Source of the DNA: Mesorhizobium sp. AR02
GTDB lineage: Bacteria; Pseudomonadota; Alphaproteobacteria; Rhizobiales; Rhizobiaceae
NCBI RefSeq assembly: GCF_024746835.1
Contig: NZ_CP080531.1
Span: 6,282,001 to 6,346,000 of the forward strand
Direction of reading: 5' to 3'
Length of the DNA: 64,000 bases
Shown: positions 8,624-16,502 of the stretch, in pieces
How positions within the stretch are numbered: position 1 is the first letter of the stretch
How the letters are laid out: each line of letters starts with the position of its first letter
Made by a program: the position numbers and the translations under genes
Notes under the pieces: model-generated
Seen by the model: the letters and a program-made list of their open reading frames with translations, nothing else
Databases searched by the model: none
What the model was told of the DNA's origin: nothing

Positions 8624-9070
8624 ATGATCAACGACGTCTATAACGCGAAAATTCTCGGTTTTGCCGGAAACATCGCCCGCATCGGCCGGCTCGATCATCC
8701 CGACGCGACCGCCAAGGCCCATTCCAAGCTGTGCGGTTCGACCGTTACCGTCGACCTCAAGATGGAAGATGGCGTGGTCACCGACTTCGCCCATGACGTG
8801 AAGGCCTGCGCGCTCGGCCAGGCGTCGTCCTCGATCATGGCGCAGCATGTCGTCGGCGCGAGTGCCGAGGAATTGCGTGCGGTGCGCGACACCATGCTGA
8901 AGATGCTGAAGGAGAACGGCGCACCACCAGACGGGCGCTTCGCCGACCTCAGATATTTGGAGCCGGTGCGCGACTACAAGGCGCGCCACGCCTCGACCAT
9001 GCTGACCTTCGATGCCGTGGTCGACGCCATCAGCCAGATCGAGAAGAAGCGCGCCGAAGAAGCGGCCTGA
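8624..9070 (+). CDS. Iron-sulfur cluster assembly scaffold protein (IscU/SufU-like)
   Basis: A 148-residue protein of the NifU_N family, which holds Fe-S clusters while they are built. The typical N-terminal motif is present (AHSKLCGSTVTVDLKMEDG, with Cys37) and so is the second cysteine (Cys62 in VKACALGQASSSIM). The third cysteine that usually follows the RYLEPVRDYKARH block is replaced: the sequence reads RHASTML. That makes it a two-cysteine variant. I start at ATG 8624 (MINDVYNAKILG), where family similarity starts. It is read away from folE. No suf or isc operon lies next to it, so its delivery partners are unknown. Confidence 0.88.
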   Translation: MINDVYNAKILGFAGNIARIGRLDHPDATAKAHSKLCGSTVTVDLKMEDGVVTDFAHDVKACALGQASSSIMAQHVVGASAEELRAVRDTMLKMLKENGAPPDGRFADLRYLEPVRDYKARHASTMLTFDAVVDAISQIEKKRAEEAA

Positions 9071-9072
9071 CC

Positions 9073-9504
9073 TTGCGCCGGGCTTTGCGAGGGCCATCAC
9101 GGAGGAAGCGCTTGCGTTGGTTGATTATAGCCTTGGGCCTTGCGGCTTCGGTGGTGACGAGCAGCTACGCGGCCGCATCAGAAAGCGCTTCAAGGCAGAA
9201 AGCTGCTGCGTACCTTTCTGACAAGCTGGCTGGCTGCTGGACTATCCCAGTCGCCGACGAATTTGTGGTTACACGCGTCCAAATCAGCTTTAACCGAGAT
9301 GGTTCGCTAGCGGCGGCGCCCAGAGTACTCAACCCCGCGAAAGCGCCGCAGGACAAGAGATTTAATGATAGCGCGGTTCGGTCAATTGTCCGGTGCGCAC
9401 CTTTCACTGGATTAGCGGCTTATTCTGATAGCTACGAAGCCTGGCGCGAAATTGCCGTCACATTCGACCCGCGCGAAATATCATCCGGCGCGCAGCCGAA
9501 ATAG
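9073..9504 (+). CDS. Secreted TonB/TolA C-terminal-like protein
   Basis: About 143 residues. The N-terminus is very basic (RRALRGPSRRKRLR) and then hydrophobic (WLIIALGLAASVVTSSYA), a likely signal peptide or membrane anchor. The mature part, with DKLAGCWTIP, VVTRVQISFNRDGSL and FNDSAVRSIVRCAPF, resembles the C-terminal fold of TolA/TonB-like proteins (one beta-alpha-beta unit with two cysteines). It lacks the proline-rich linker of true TonB. The start is uncertain: the only long option is a TTG at 9073, three bases after the scaffold gene; internal TTG codons would shorten the basic region. Function is unknown; a periplasmic role is inferred. Confidence 0.65.
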   Translation: MRRALRGPSRRKRLRWLIIALGLAASVVTSSYAAASESASRQKAAAYLSDKLAGCWTIPVADEFVVTRVQISFNRDGSLAAAPRVLNPAKAPQDKRFNDSAVRSIVRCAPFTGLAAYSDSYEAWREIAVTFDPREISSGAQPK

Positions 9505-9533
9505 AACCCGCTTAGAAATCACGTAAATTCGGC

Positions 9534-10451
9534 TTAGGCCTGCCGTGTCAGCGCCTGCCGGCTTTCGGCAAATTCGCTTCTCAGCCAGTCTGCGAAAGCC
9601 GCAGCCGGTTCCGAAAGATAGCGCAAATCCCTCGCCACCAGCCAGTAGGCGCCGGACGCAACGTCGATGTCGAATGGCTTGATCAGCGCGCCGGCTGCAA
9701 CTTCCCCGCCGATCTGCAAGAGATCGCCCAGCGCCACGCCATGTCCGAGCAGGGCGGCTTGCTTTGAAAGCGAGGCGTCTGCGAGCATCGGGCCGCGCGC
9801 CGGCACGGCATCGGCGGGCACGCCGGCCGCTTCGAACCAGCGCGCCCATCCCTGGCGATTTTCCTCATGCAAAAGTGTGTAGCGGGCAAGGTCGATCGGC
9901 TTCTCAAGGGCAGGGCCCGAGGCAAGCAGTGCCGGCGACAGAACCGGTGAATCGACCGTCGAGGCAAGCCGCTCGGCCTGGCTGCGAGGCCAGGAGATGG
10001 CATGGGCGCTGAAGCGTAGGGCAAGCTCAGGCTGATCGCTGCGGAATTCGATCAGCCTGGGGTCGACTTCGAGCGATACATCGATGTCAGGCCGCAATTG
10101 GCGAAACCGGTTGAGCCGGGGGACCAGCCACACGGAAGCAAGTGACGGCTCGACGCTGACACGAACCACGGATTGCGCGGGGACAGCGACCAATTCCGAA
10201 AGCAGTCTGTCGATGTCATCGAAACTCCTGACCAATTGCGCGAGCAGCCGACGGCCCGCATCCGTCAGTTCGACGCGGCGATGGTGACGTTCGAACAAGG
10301 GCTGGCGCAGGAAGGTTTCGAGCTCGCGGATCTGCCGGCTGATCGCCGCCTGCGAGACGAAAAGCTCCTCGGCGGCCCGGCTGAAGCTCAGATGCCGGCC
10401 CGCCGCCTCAAAACTCCTCAATGCCGTCAATGGTAGGCGTCCGCGCTTCAT
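9534..10451 (-). CDS. LysR family transcriptional regulator (GcvA-like)
   Basis: A 305-residue regulator. Residues 1-65 form the winged helix-turn-helix (LTALRSFEAAGRHLSFSRAA, then VSQAAISRQIRELE), and the remainder is a periplasmic-binding-protein-like effector domain. The MKRGRLPLTALRSFEAA opening and the effector half resemble the GcvA/AmpR-like branch. It is divergent from a small ORF at 10543. A 10-base inverted repeat at 10451-10477 that starts at its first codon looks like a LysR box, so autoregulation and control of the small ORF are likely. The effector and any further targets are unknown; no glycine gene is adjacent. Confidence 0.92.
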   Translation of the reverse strand: MKRGRLPLTALRSFEAAGRHLSFSRAAEELFVSQAAISRQIRELETFLRQPLFERHHRRVELTDAGRRLLAQLVRSFDDIDRLLSELVAVPAQSVVRVSVEPSLASVWLVPRLNRFRQLRPDIDVSLEVDPRLIEFRSDQPELALRFSAHAISWPRSQAERLASTVDSPVLSPALLASGPALEKPIDLARYTLLHEENRQGWARWFEAAGVPADAVPARGPMLADASLSKQAALLGHGVALGDLLQIGGEVAAGALIKPFDIDVASGAYWLVARDLRYLSEPAAAFADWLRSEFAESRQALTRQA

Positions 10452-10477
10452 TTCGCATAATCCAGGGTTATCCGAAA
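10451..10477. promoter_or_regulatory. Probable LysR-binding dyad
   Basis: TTTCGCATAA and TTATCCGAAA match as an inverted repeat at nine of ten positions with a seven-base spacer. The inner part, ATAA-N7-TTAT, fits the usual LysR-box pattern. It lies between the lysR start codon and a TATACT hexamer at 10485-10490 that could serve as the -10 box for rightward transcription; no good -35 box is present, as is usual for activator-dependent promoters. Confidence 0.55.
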
Positions 10478-10542
10478 TGGAAATTATACTCGTTTGAAGG
10501 CCAAGGCCAGCGGCGGTCTAATCGCATCAAAGGAGACCGACC

Positions 10543-10701
10543 ATGATCCAGATCCTGAGCATCTTTGGCGATGTCATGCGGATCGCAACGTTTCAATGGC
10601 GCGACGAAAGGCACCATGTAAAGCGCAGCGAGGAGCCGGCCAGCCCCGGCCGCTGGGTACCTCCGATTGACAGGCAGCCATTTCGCCGCTCCCGCCCATG
10701 A
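10543..10701 (+). CDS. Small ORF (52 aa) divergent from the LysR gene
   Basis: ATG at 10543 is preceded by AAAGGAG at ideal spacing, and the frame runs 52 codons to TGA. It begins MIQILSIFGDVMRIATFQW and ends with a very basic tail (QPFRRSRP). I recognise no family. Support is only the strong ribosome site, the location opposite a LysR gene, and the dyad plus TATACT upstream. It could be a real LysR-regulated small protein, or a chance frame. Its stop overlaps the upstream region of yidD. Confidence 0.45.
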   Translation: MIQILSIFGDVMRIATFQWRDERHHVKRSEEPASPGRWVPPIDRQPFRRSRP

Positions 10702-10786
10702 CAGCACGGCGGATAAGGGGCGGGGATTGCGTTCTCCTGACGAAGCTCACATCTATCGCGGGACAGAACGCGATACGGAGACCGCG

Positions 10787-11161
10787 GTGCACGACCCGCA
10801 TGGGCATGCCCATACTGCCAGACCGCCGGGGCGCGGCCGCAACTGGCCCGGCCCGTGGCGCAAGACGCCGGGCCGTCTCCTCGGCACGTCGTTCGTGCGC
10901 CTTTACCAGCTGACTTTGTCCGGCTTTGTCGGCAATTCCTGCCGGCATTTGCCGACCTGTTCCGAATATGCGCATGAGGCGATCGCCCGCCATGGCCTGT
11001 GGGCCGGCGGCTGGATGGGATTGTTCCGCGTGCTGCGCTGCGGGCCCTTCGGCACGCATGGCATCGACCTGGTGCCGGAAGTGCTGGCGGATTGCTACGT
11101 CTGGTTCATGCCCTGGCGGTACTGGCGGATCGGCAAAAAAGGCGGCAAAGTCGACAGCTGA
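10787..11161 (+). CDS. yidD: Membrane protein insertion efficiency factor YidD
   Basis: YidD is a small membrane-associated protein that assists YidC in placing proteins into the inner membrane. The core is unmistakable: FVRLYQLTLSGFVGNSCRHLP, TCSEYAHEAIARHG, LRCGPFGTHGIDLVPE, with the conserved cysteines. I place the start at GTG 10787, which has CGGAG about six bases upstream and gives a 124-residue protein; the frame is also open back to a TTG at 10667 but that would add 40 poorly conserved residues. It is not next to rpmH, rnpA or yidC, which is usual in rhizobia. Its C-terminus WRYWRIGKKGGKVDS is basic. Confidence 0.9.
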   Translation: MHDPHGHAHTARPPGRGRNWPGPWRKTPGRLLGTSFVRLYQLTLSGFVGNSCRHLPTCSEYAHEAIARHGLWAGGWMGLFRVLRCGPFGTHGIDLVPEVLADCYVWFMPWRYWRIGKKGGKVDS

Positions 11162-11563
11162 GGATAGTCCGGAAACGGGTGGCGACGCTTGTGGGCCGAG
11201 GCGACACTAAGACCTCCAGGATTGGAGGTTTGCCATGATGTCGCTGTTTATTGCGATCCACATCCACGCTGCAAAACGGGGCGATGGATTGCTGCCCGAA
11301 TTTCTCGGAACAACGCCGCAGCCGCGCGACGTGCCGAAAGCTATGAATGGAAGCCCGACCAGCTCCAGTCGGGTTACCAAAGGCGCTTCAGAACCTGATC
11401 CTCAACCGCGCAAGGCCGTTCGAAGGCCGGTCATCCTCTAGGCTGTGTTTACGATCCGGTAGGGTTAACGCAAGCCTGCACAAAGACTGCGCATTTGAGA
11501 CAAAATCGAGACAAGAGACCTCGCTAAGCCCGCTCGCGAACACCTCTTCTGGAGCGAGCATCA
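11162..11563. other. Intergenic region between yidD and the beta-lactamase gene
   Basis: About 400 bases without a confident gene. A perfect hairpin at 11212-11229 (ACCTCCA, four-base loop, TGGAGGT) hides a Shine-Dalgarno sequence for a frame of 68 codons from ATG 11235 to 11441, whose product has no recognisable family and an odd composition. The remainder, including the beta-lactamase leader, holds no clear promoter or repeat that I can see. Confidence 0.5.
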
Positions 11564-12391
11564 ATGCGTAACATCGACCGTCTTCCCTTTATCCTGGCTG
11601 GAGTCCTGTTCCTGCTCGCCTGGTTGCTGGGGTTCCCGATGCGCGCGCAATCGGCGCCGCTTGGGGATGTGCAGTGCACGTTGATCGCCGATGCAGCGAG
11701 CGGCAAGACGCTCTATCAGGACGGCACCTGCGACCAGCGGTTCAGCCCTGCCTCGACGTTCAAAGTGCCGCTTTCGCTGATCGGCTATGATGCCGGGATC
11801 CTGAGCGACGAGCACACGCCGACCTGGGACTACAAAGCCGAATTCAACGCGGTGAAACGGGATCAGAAGACCGTCGATCCGGTGATCTGGGAACGCGATT
11901 CAATTCTCTGGTTCTCCCGGGAGATCACGCGCCGGCTCGGGGCTGAGACCTTTGCCGGCTATGTCTCGAAACTCGACTACGGCAACAACGACGTTTCCGG
12001 CAATCCCGGCAAGAATGACGGCCTGACCCATTCCTGGGTGAATTCCTCGCTCAAGATCACGCCGGTCGAGCAGGTCGATTTCCTGCGCAAACTGCTGGCG
12101 CGCAAGCTCCCGGTTTCAGCCAAGGCCTACGACATGACGTCAGCCATCATCCCGACATTCCAGGCTGGAGGCTGGACGGTGCAAGGCAAGACCGGCAGCA
12201 CCAGGCTGGCCAATGATGCCGACAAGATCAGGGACAAGCGTTCGCTCGGCTGGTTCGTCGGCTGGGCGAAGAAGGATGGTCAGCAGATCGTCTTTGCGCG
12301 TCTCATCGTCGACACCAAGCGCACCGATGTGCCGAAGGGCTGGAGCACACGCTCCGGGTTTCTGAAGGATCTGCCGCTGCTGATGAAATAA
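11564..12391 (+). CDS. Class D (OXA-type) beta-lactamase
   Basis: A 275-residue periplasmic serine beta-lactamase that hydrolyses penicillin-type antibiotics. An N-terminal hydrophobic segment (FILAGVLFLLAWLLGF) and MRAQSA before the mature part form a signal peptide. All class D motifs are visible: Ser64-Thr-Phe-Lys67 (nucleophile and carboxylated lysine), YGN at 139-141, and Lys209-Thr-Gly, with WFVGWAKK after it. The gene sits among chromosomal core genes with normal composition and no mobile element, so it looks intrinsic rather than newly acquired. It ends 6 bases from the convergent methyltransferase gene. Substrate range cannot be judged from sequence. Confidence 0.93.
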   Translation: MRNIDRLPFILAGVLFLLAWLLGFPMRAQSAPLGDVQCTLIADAASGKTLYQDGTCDQRFSPASTFKVPLSLIGYDAGILSDEHTPTWDYKAEFNAVKRDQKTVDPVIWERDSILWFSREITRRLGAETFAGYVSKLDYGNNDVSGNPGKNDGLTHSWVNSSLKITPVEQVDFLRKLLARKLPVSAKAYDMTSAIIPTFQAGGWTVQGKTGSTRLANDADKIRDKRSLGWFVGWAKKDGQQIVFARLIVDTKRTDVPKGWSTRSGFLKDLPLLMK

Positions 12392-12397
12392 ATTTGG

Positions 12398-13234
12398 TCA
12401 GGCGGTTCGGCGGGCACGGATGATGTGGCCGCCGGAATTGCTCGTCGTTCCCCTCGGTGCTCCGGAAAAGCGGGCGGCGATATCGCCGCTCTCGAGATCT
12501 TCGATCTCGTCGAACCCGAGCTCAGTCAGGGATTTCGCCAGGTCGGTAGGAACAAAGAAGCTGATCCATGGCTCTCCGACAGAAGCGACGCGCGCCGCAT
12601 GGAAGGCCAGCGCAGCCTGTCCCGCCGCATCGCGGTTCTCAGCCGGTTCGCTGTAATCGAACACCACCTCCGAGCCGGGGACGCCGGCAATCCAGGACAG
12701 CGTTTTGAAGATCGCTTCTTTCGTCAGGTAGGGCACGACACCCAACCAGATGAAGAAACTCGGCTCGGTCGACTGCAAACCGGCCGCAGCCAGTTCCGCG
12801 GGCAGGCTTTGCCGCTCGAAATCGACTGGCACGAATGTGGTGGCGGGTGGCTCGGCAAACCCGCTCTCGGCCATGCATTTGCGTTTCCAGGCTTGCGTGG
12901 CCGGGTGGTCGACTTCGAACACGCTGAGATCCGGATACGGATTGCGCAGCGAAAACGTATCGAGGCCGGCGCCAAGCACGACGAGCTGACGGATGCCGCG
13001 ACGCACCGCCGCCGCCAGCCAGTCCTCGGCGAAGCGGGCGCGCGCGGTGACGAACAGGCGCATGCGCCGGCGGCGCTCGTTCTCCTGTTCGAGCTCCTGG
13101 GCCGTGGGCGCAGCTTCACCCAGAATCGCGATCGCGTAGGGATCGCGAAACAGCCCCGCCTGCGGTGAAAACTGATGCAGGGCCCTCATGCGTGCGACGC
13201 CAAGGGCGGTACGGCTGGGTGTTGCGTCTTCCAT
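12398..13234 (-). CDS. SAM-dependent methyltransferase, LCMT/PPM1-like (TIGR00027 type)
   Basis: A 278-residue protein of the leucine carboxyl methyltransferase-like group. Seen: RMRALHQFSPQAGLFRDPYA near the N-terminus, the SAM-binding QLVVLGAGLDTFSLRN, the acidic strand VFEVDHPATQAWKR, and the FIWLGVVPYLTKEAI block. These are the signature blocks of the family. Its substrates in bacteria are mostly unknown; members occur in natural-product loci and as stand-alone genes. I start at ATG 13234 (MEDATPSRTALG); the upstream in-frame start at 13324 would add a non-conserved stretch. It is convergent with the beta-lactamase gene, 6 bases apart. Confidence 0.85.
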   Translation of the reverse strand: MEDATPSRTALGVARMRALHQFSPQAGLFRDPYAIAILGEAAPTAQELEQENERRRRMRLFVTARARFAEDWLAAAVRRGIRQLVVLGAGLDTFSLRNPYPDLSVFEVDHPATQAWKRKCMAESGFAEPPATTFVPVDFERQSLPAELAAAGLQSTEPSFFIWLGVVPYLTKEAIFKTLSWIAGVPGSEVVFDYSEPAENRDAAGQAALAFHAARVASVGEPWISFFVPTDLAKSLTELGFDEIEDLESGDIAARFSGAPRGTTSNSGGHIIRARRTA

Positions 13235-13410
13235 ATCGACAATTCCAGAAGATTGCGGGGATGTTCGCAAGCCGGGCGACGGGCCTGCGACATCTCTGGC
13301 GACATTTCCTGACGGCCAGGCCAATCAGCGCTCTTTACCTGGCCCGGCAGTGCCTCTAAAAACCGCCCGCTGCCGTTTGTCCATGTGATTGGCGCATCCG
13401 GCTTTTACCT

Positions 13411-13459
13411 ATGCATGTCGTAACCCCAAAACCGCCATACACTTTTGGGTGACATGCAT
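13411..13459. repeat. Family A repeat, second hairpin only
   Basis: GCATGTCG and GACATGC form the outer stem, CCCCAAAA and TTTTGGG the inner stem, with the loop CCGCCATACAC. It matches the second hairpin of the copy at 859 with a few changes. It lies in the 269-base interval between the divergent methyltransferase and thrS genes, about 45 bases before the thrS start, so it is likely in the thrS leader. Confidence 0.8.
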
Positions 13460-13503
13460 TTCAACCACCCGCGCTCGTTTGCGGGACTGGATAGGAGATC
13501 CAT

Positions 13504-15480
13504 ATGCTGAATTCCGTTTCCCTGACATTTCCCGATGGCTCCGTCCGCGACTACGACGCGGCGATGACCGGTGCAGGCCTTGCCGAATCGATCTCGAAGT
13601 CGCTGGCCAAGAAGGCCGTCGCCTACGCCATCGACGGCACCGTGCGCGACCTCTCCGACCCGCTCGGCAAGTCCGGCAAGGTCGAGATCATCACCCGTGA
13701 CGATGTGCGCGCTATTGAACTTATCCGTCACGACACCGCGCACGTGCTGGCGGAAGCCGTGCAGGAATTATGGCCGGGAACGCAGGTGACCATCGGGCCG
13801 GTGATCGAGAACGGATTCTATTACGACTTCGCCCGCAACGAGCCGTTCACCCCAGACGACTTTCCAGTGATCGAGAAGAAGATGCGCGAGATCATCGCGC
13901 GCAACAAGCCGTTCACTAGGGAAGTCTGGTCGCGCGACAGGGCGAAGAAAGTGTTCGCCGACAAGGGCGAGCGCTACAAGCTTGAGCTGATCGACGCCAT
14001 TCCCGAGGACCAGGATCTCAAGATCTATGCGCAGGGCGATTGGTTCGACCTCTGCCGTGGTCCGCACATGGCCTCGACCGGCCAGATCGGCAACGCCTTC
14101 AAACTGATGAAGGTGGCCGGTGCCTATTGGCGTGGCGATTCGAACAACCCGATGTTGACGCGCATCTACGGCACGGCCTGGGCCGACCAGGCGCAGCTCG
14201 ACGCCTACCAGACGATGCTGGAGGAGGCCGAGAAGCGCGACCACCGCAAGCTCGGCCGCGAGATGGACCTGTTCCATTTCCAGGAAGAAGGGCCGGGCGT
14301 CGTCTTCTGGCACGCCAAGGGCTGGAAGATGTTCCAGAACCTGGTCAATTACATGCGCCGCCGCCTCGACGAGCAAGGCTACCAGGAGGTCAACGCGCCG
14401 CAGGTGCTCGACAAGAGCCTGTGGGAAACGTCAGGCCACTGGGGCTGGTATCGCGACGCCATGTTCAAGGTGACGGTCGCCGGCGACGACACCGACGACG
14501 ACCGTGTCTTTGCGCTGAAGCCGATGAACTGCCCAGGCCACGTGCAGATTTTCAAGCATGGGTTGAAGTCATATCGCGATCTGCCCGTAAAACTTGCAGA
14601 ATTCGGCAATGTGCATCGCTATGAACCGTCGGGCGCATTGCACGGGCTGATGCGCGTGCGCGGCTTCACGCAGGATGATGCGCATATCTTCTGCACCGAA
14701 GAGCAACTCGCGGCGGAATGCCTGCGCATCAACGATTTGATCCTGTCGACCTATGCCGATTTCGGTTTTGAAGAGGTCAGCGTGAAGCTGTCGACACGGC
14801 CGGACAAGCGGGTCGGCACCGATGAGGCCTGGGATCATGCCGAGGCGATCATGGGCAATGTGCTGGAGACGATCAGGACAAGGTCGGGCAATCGGATCAA
14901 GACCTCGATCAATCCGGGCGAGGGCGCCTTCTACGGGCCGAAGTTCGAATATGTGTTGAAGGATGCCATCGGCCGCGAATGGCAGTGCGGCACGACGCAG
15001 GTCGACTTCAACCTGCCGGAACGCTTTGGCGCCTTCTACATCGGCTCGGATTCGGAGAAGAAGCAGCCCGTCATGGTGCACCGCGCCATCTGCGGTTCGA
15101 TGGAGCGTTTCCTCGGCATCCTGATCGAGAACTATTCCGGCCATTTCCCGCTGTGGTTCGCACCGCTGCAGGTGGTGGTGGCGACGATCACCTCCGAGGC
15201 GGACGGCTATGCAACCGAAGTGGTGGCAAAGCTGAAGGCCGCCGGGCTATTGGCGGAAGCCGATCTGCGCAACGAGAAGATCAACTACAAGGTCCGTGAG
15301 CACAGCCTGGCCAAGGTGCCGGTCATCCTCGTCTGCGGCAAACGCGAGGCGGAGGAACAGACGGTCAACATGCGCCGGCTCGGCTCGCGCGACCAGGAAT
15401 CGCTTGGCCTTGCCGAGGCGATCGCGCAACTGACCGAAGAAGCGGTGACGCCGGACCGCAGGCGCAAACGCGCGGCCTGA
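13504..15480 (+). CDS. thrS: Threonyl-tRNA synthetase
   Basis: ThrRS charges tRNA-Thr and edits mischarged serine. The 658-residue protein has the full domain order: TGS domain (1-65), editing domain with [11 protein letters not shown] and the zinc-like [12 protein letters not shown] motif, class II catalytic core (about 245-540, with [21 protein letters not shown] and motif 2 [14 protein letters not shown]), and the anticodon-binding domain ([11 protein letters not shown] to the end). The ATG at 13504 has AGGAG seven bases upstream. A family A hairpin and then a 12-bp perfect stem-loop at 15495-15522 flank the gene. It is an essential gene and shows no damage. Confidence 0.98.
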   Translation: MLNSVSLTFPDGSVRDYDAAMTGAGLAESISKSLAKKAVAYAIDGTVRDLSDPLGKSGKVEIITRDDVRAIELIRHDTAHVLAEAVQELWPGTQVTIGPVIENGFYYDFARNEPFTPDDFPVIEKKMREIIARNKPFTREVWSRDRAKKVFADKGERYKLELIDAIPEDQDLKIYAQGDWFDLCRGPHMASTGQIGNAFKLMKVAGAYWRGDSNNPMLTRIYGTAWADQAQLDAYQTMLEEAEKRDHRKLGREMDLFHFQEEGPGVVFWHAKGWKMFQNLVNYMRRRLDEQGYQEVNAPQVLDKSLWETSGHWGWYRDAMFKVTVAGDDTDDDRVFALKPMNCPGHVQIFKHGLKSYRDLPVKLAEFGNVHRYEPSGALHGLMRVRGFTQDDAHIFCTEEQLAAECLRINDLILSTYADFGFEEVSVKLSTRPDKRVGTDEAWDHAEAIMGNVLETIRTRSGNRIKTSINPGEGAFYGPKFEYVLKDAIGREWQCGTTQVDFNLPERFGAFYIGSDSEKKQPVMVHRAICGSMERFLGILIENYSGHFPLWFAPLQVVVATITSEADGYATEVVAKLKAAGLLAEADLRNEKINYKVREHSLAKVPVILVCGKREAEEQTVNMRRLGSRDQESLGLAEAIAQLTEEAVTPDRRRKRAA

Positions 15481-15494
15481 CCCGTGTCCCCAGG

Positions 15495-15522
15495 AATGGC
15501 GGTGGAGCGATCCACCGCCATT
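15495..15522 (+). terminator. Rho-independent terminator after thrS
   Basis: AATGGCGGTGGA and TCCACCGCCATT are perfect complements around GCGA, 15 bases past the thrS stop, followed by TTC. The stem is 12 base pairs. The trailing T run is short, so efficiency may be moderate. Confidence 0.75.
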
Positions 15523-15560
15523 TTCATATCCCTGTCACGCCAACCTTGTAACGAGCCCTC

Positions 15561-16499
15561 ATGCTCAAGCTGAAGCCACGCGAAAAACCGTTCCCCGAGC
15601 TTTCCTATGCCAATCCGCGCCAGCCGGCGCTGACACGCTGGGTCATCCATTCCATCGAGGGCCTGTCGGGGCGCGACCGGTATGCCGCGCTCTATGATTT
15701 CTGGCGCCGCCAGGTGGTGCCATCAGGCGAGCGCGTGTTCAGCCGCATGCTCGACCTGATCGACCTGCGGATACGGACCCCCGACCAATGGCCGCCCGCG
15801 CCGTTACCGGACACACCGCTGGTGATTGTGGCCAACCATCCGTTCGGCATCGGCGACGGCATTGCCGTGCTCTCACTGGTGGAGCAGCTGGGGCGGCCGT
15901 TCCGGGTGATGATCCACAAGGATCTGCTCAAGATCCGCGAGATGGAGCCCTATTCGCTGCCAATCGACTTTTCCGAGACCAAGGAAGCGTTGAAGAACAA
16001 CATGGCCGTGCGCCACGAGGCGGTGCGGCTGCTGAAGGAGTGCGTCACCATCGTGGTGTTTCCCGCCGGTGGTGTCGCCACTGCGCCGAAAGGCTTTGGC
16101 CGCGCACGCGACCTGCCATGGAAGATGTTTCCGGCACGCCTGGTCCAGGATGCCAAGGCGTCCGTCATTCCGATGCATTTTTCCGGACAGAACGGCAGGC
16201 TGTTCCATCTGGTCAGCGGGCCGATGAACATGGCCGAGCGCGATGGCCGCGTGGCCAAATTCGTCGGCAAGGCGTCGCTGACACTGCGCCTTTCGATGCT
16301 CATCCACGAATTCGCACGGCTGTCCGGCAAGGCGATCGACGTGCGCGTCGGCGATGTGCTGAGCTGGAGTGAACTGGAGCCGCTGCGCGATCGCAAGGCA
16401 CTGCTCGACCGTCTTTATCGCGGTGTGTTTGATTTGGCGCCGCCGGCACCGCGCCGTCGGATTCCCTTCCTGCCGGCACGAGCGAAGCTGGCAGCCTGA
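15561..16499 (+). CDS. Lysophospholipid acyltransferase (PlsC-like)
   Basis: A 312-residue protein of the glycerophosphate acyltransferase fold, which moves acyl chains onto a lipid or lipid-like acceptor at the inner membrane. The catalytic motif I is visible as VIVANHPFGIGDGIA (His followed five residues later by Asp in a slightly wider spacing than HX4D), with FRVMIHKDLLKIREM as motif II and VVFPAGGVATAPKGFGRA as motif III (normally FPEG; here FPAG). The substitution in motif III is a real difference to the canonical enzymes. It lacks strong membrane helices. It lies alone behind the thrS terminator. The acceptor is unknown; ornithine-lipid or phospholipid synthesis are possible. Confidence 0.8.
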   Translation: MLKLKPREKPFPELSYANPRQPALTRWVIHSIEGLSGRDRYAALYDFWRRQVVPSGERVFSRMLDLIDLRIRTPDQWPPAPLPDTPLVIVANHPFGIGDGIAVLSLVEQLGRPFRVMIHKDLLKIREMEPYSLPIDFSETKEALKNNMAVRHEAVRLLKECVTIVVFPAGGVATAPKGFGRARDLPWKMFPARLVQDAKASVIPMHFSGQNGRLFHLVSGPMNMAERDGRVAKFVGKASLTLRLSMLIHEFARLSGKAIDVRVGDVLSWSELEPLRDRKALLDRLYRGVFDLAPPAPRRRIPFLPARAKLAA

Positions 16500-16502
16500 A
16501 GG

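Noticed and set aside
11235..11441. 68-codon ORF after yidD as a firm gene
   Set aside because: It has a Shine-Dalgarno sequence, but the product has no family, an odd composition and no conservation evidence; it is only mentioned in the intergenic entry and as a low-interest finding.
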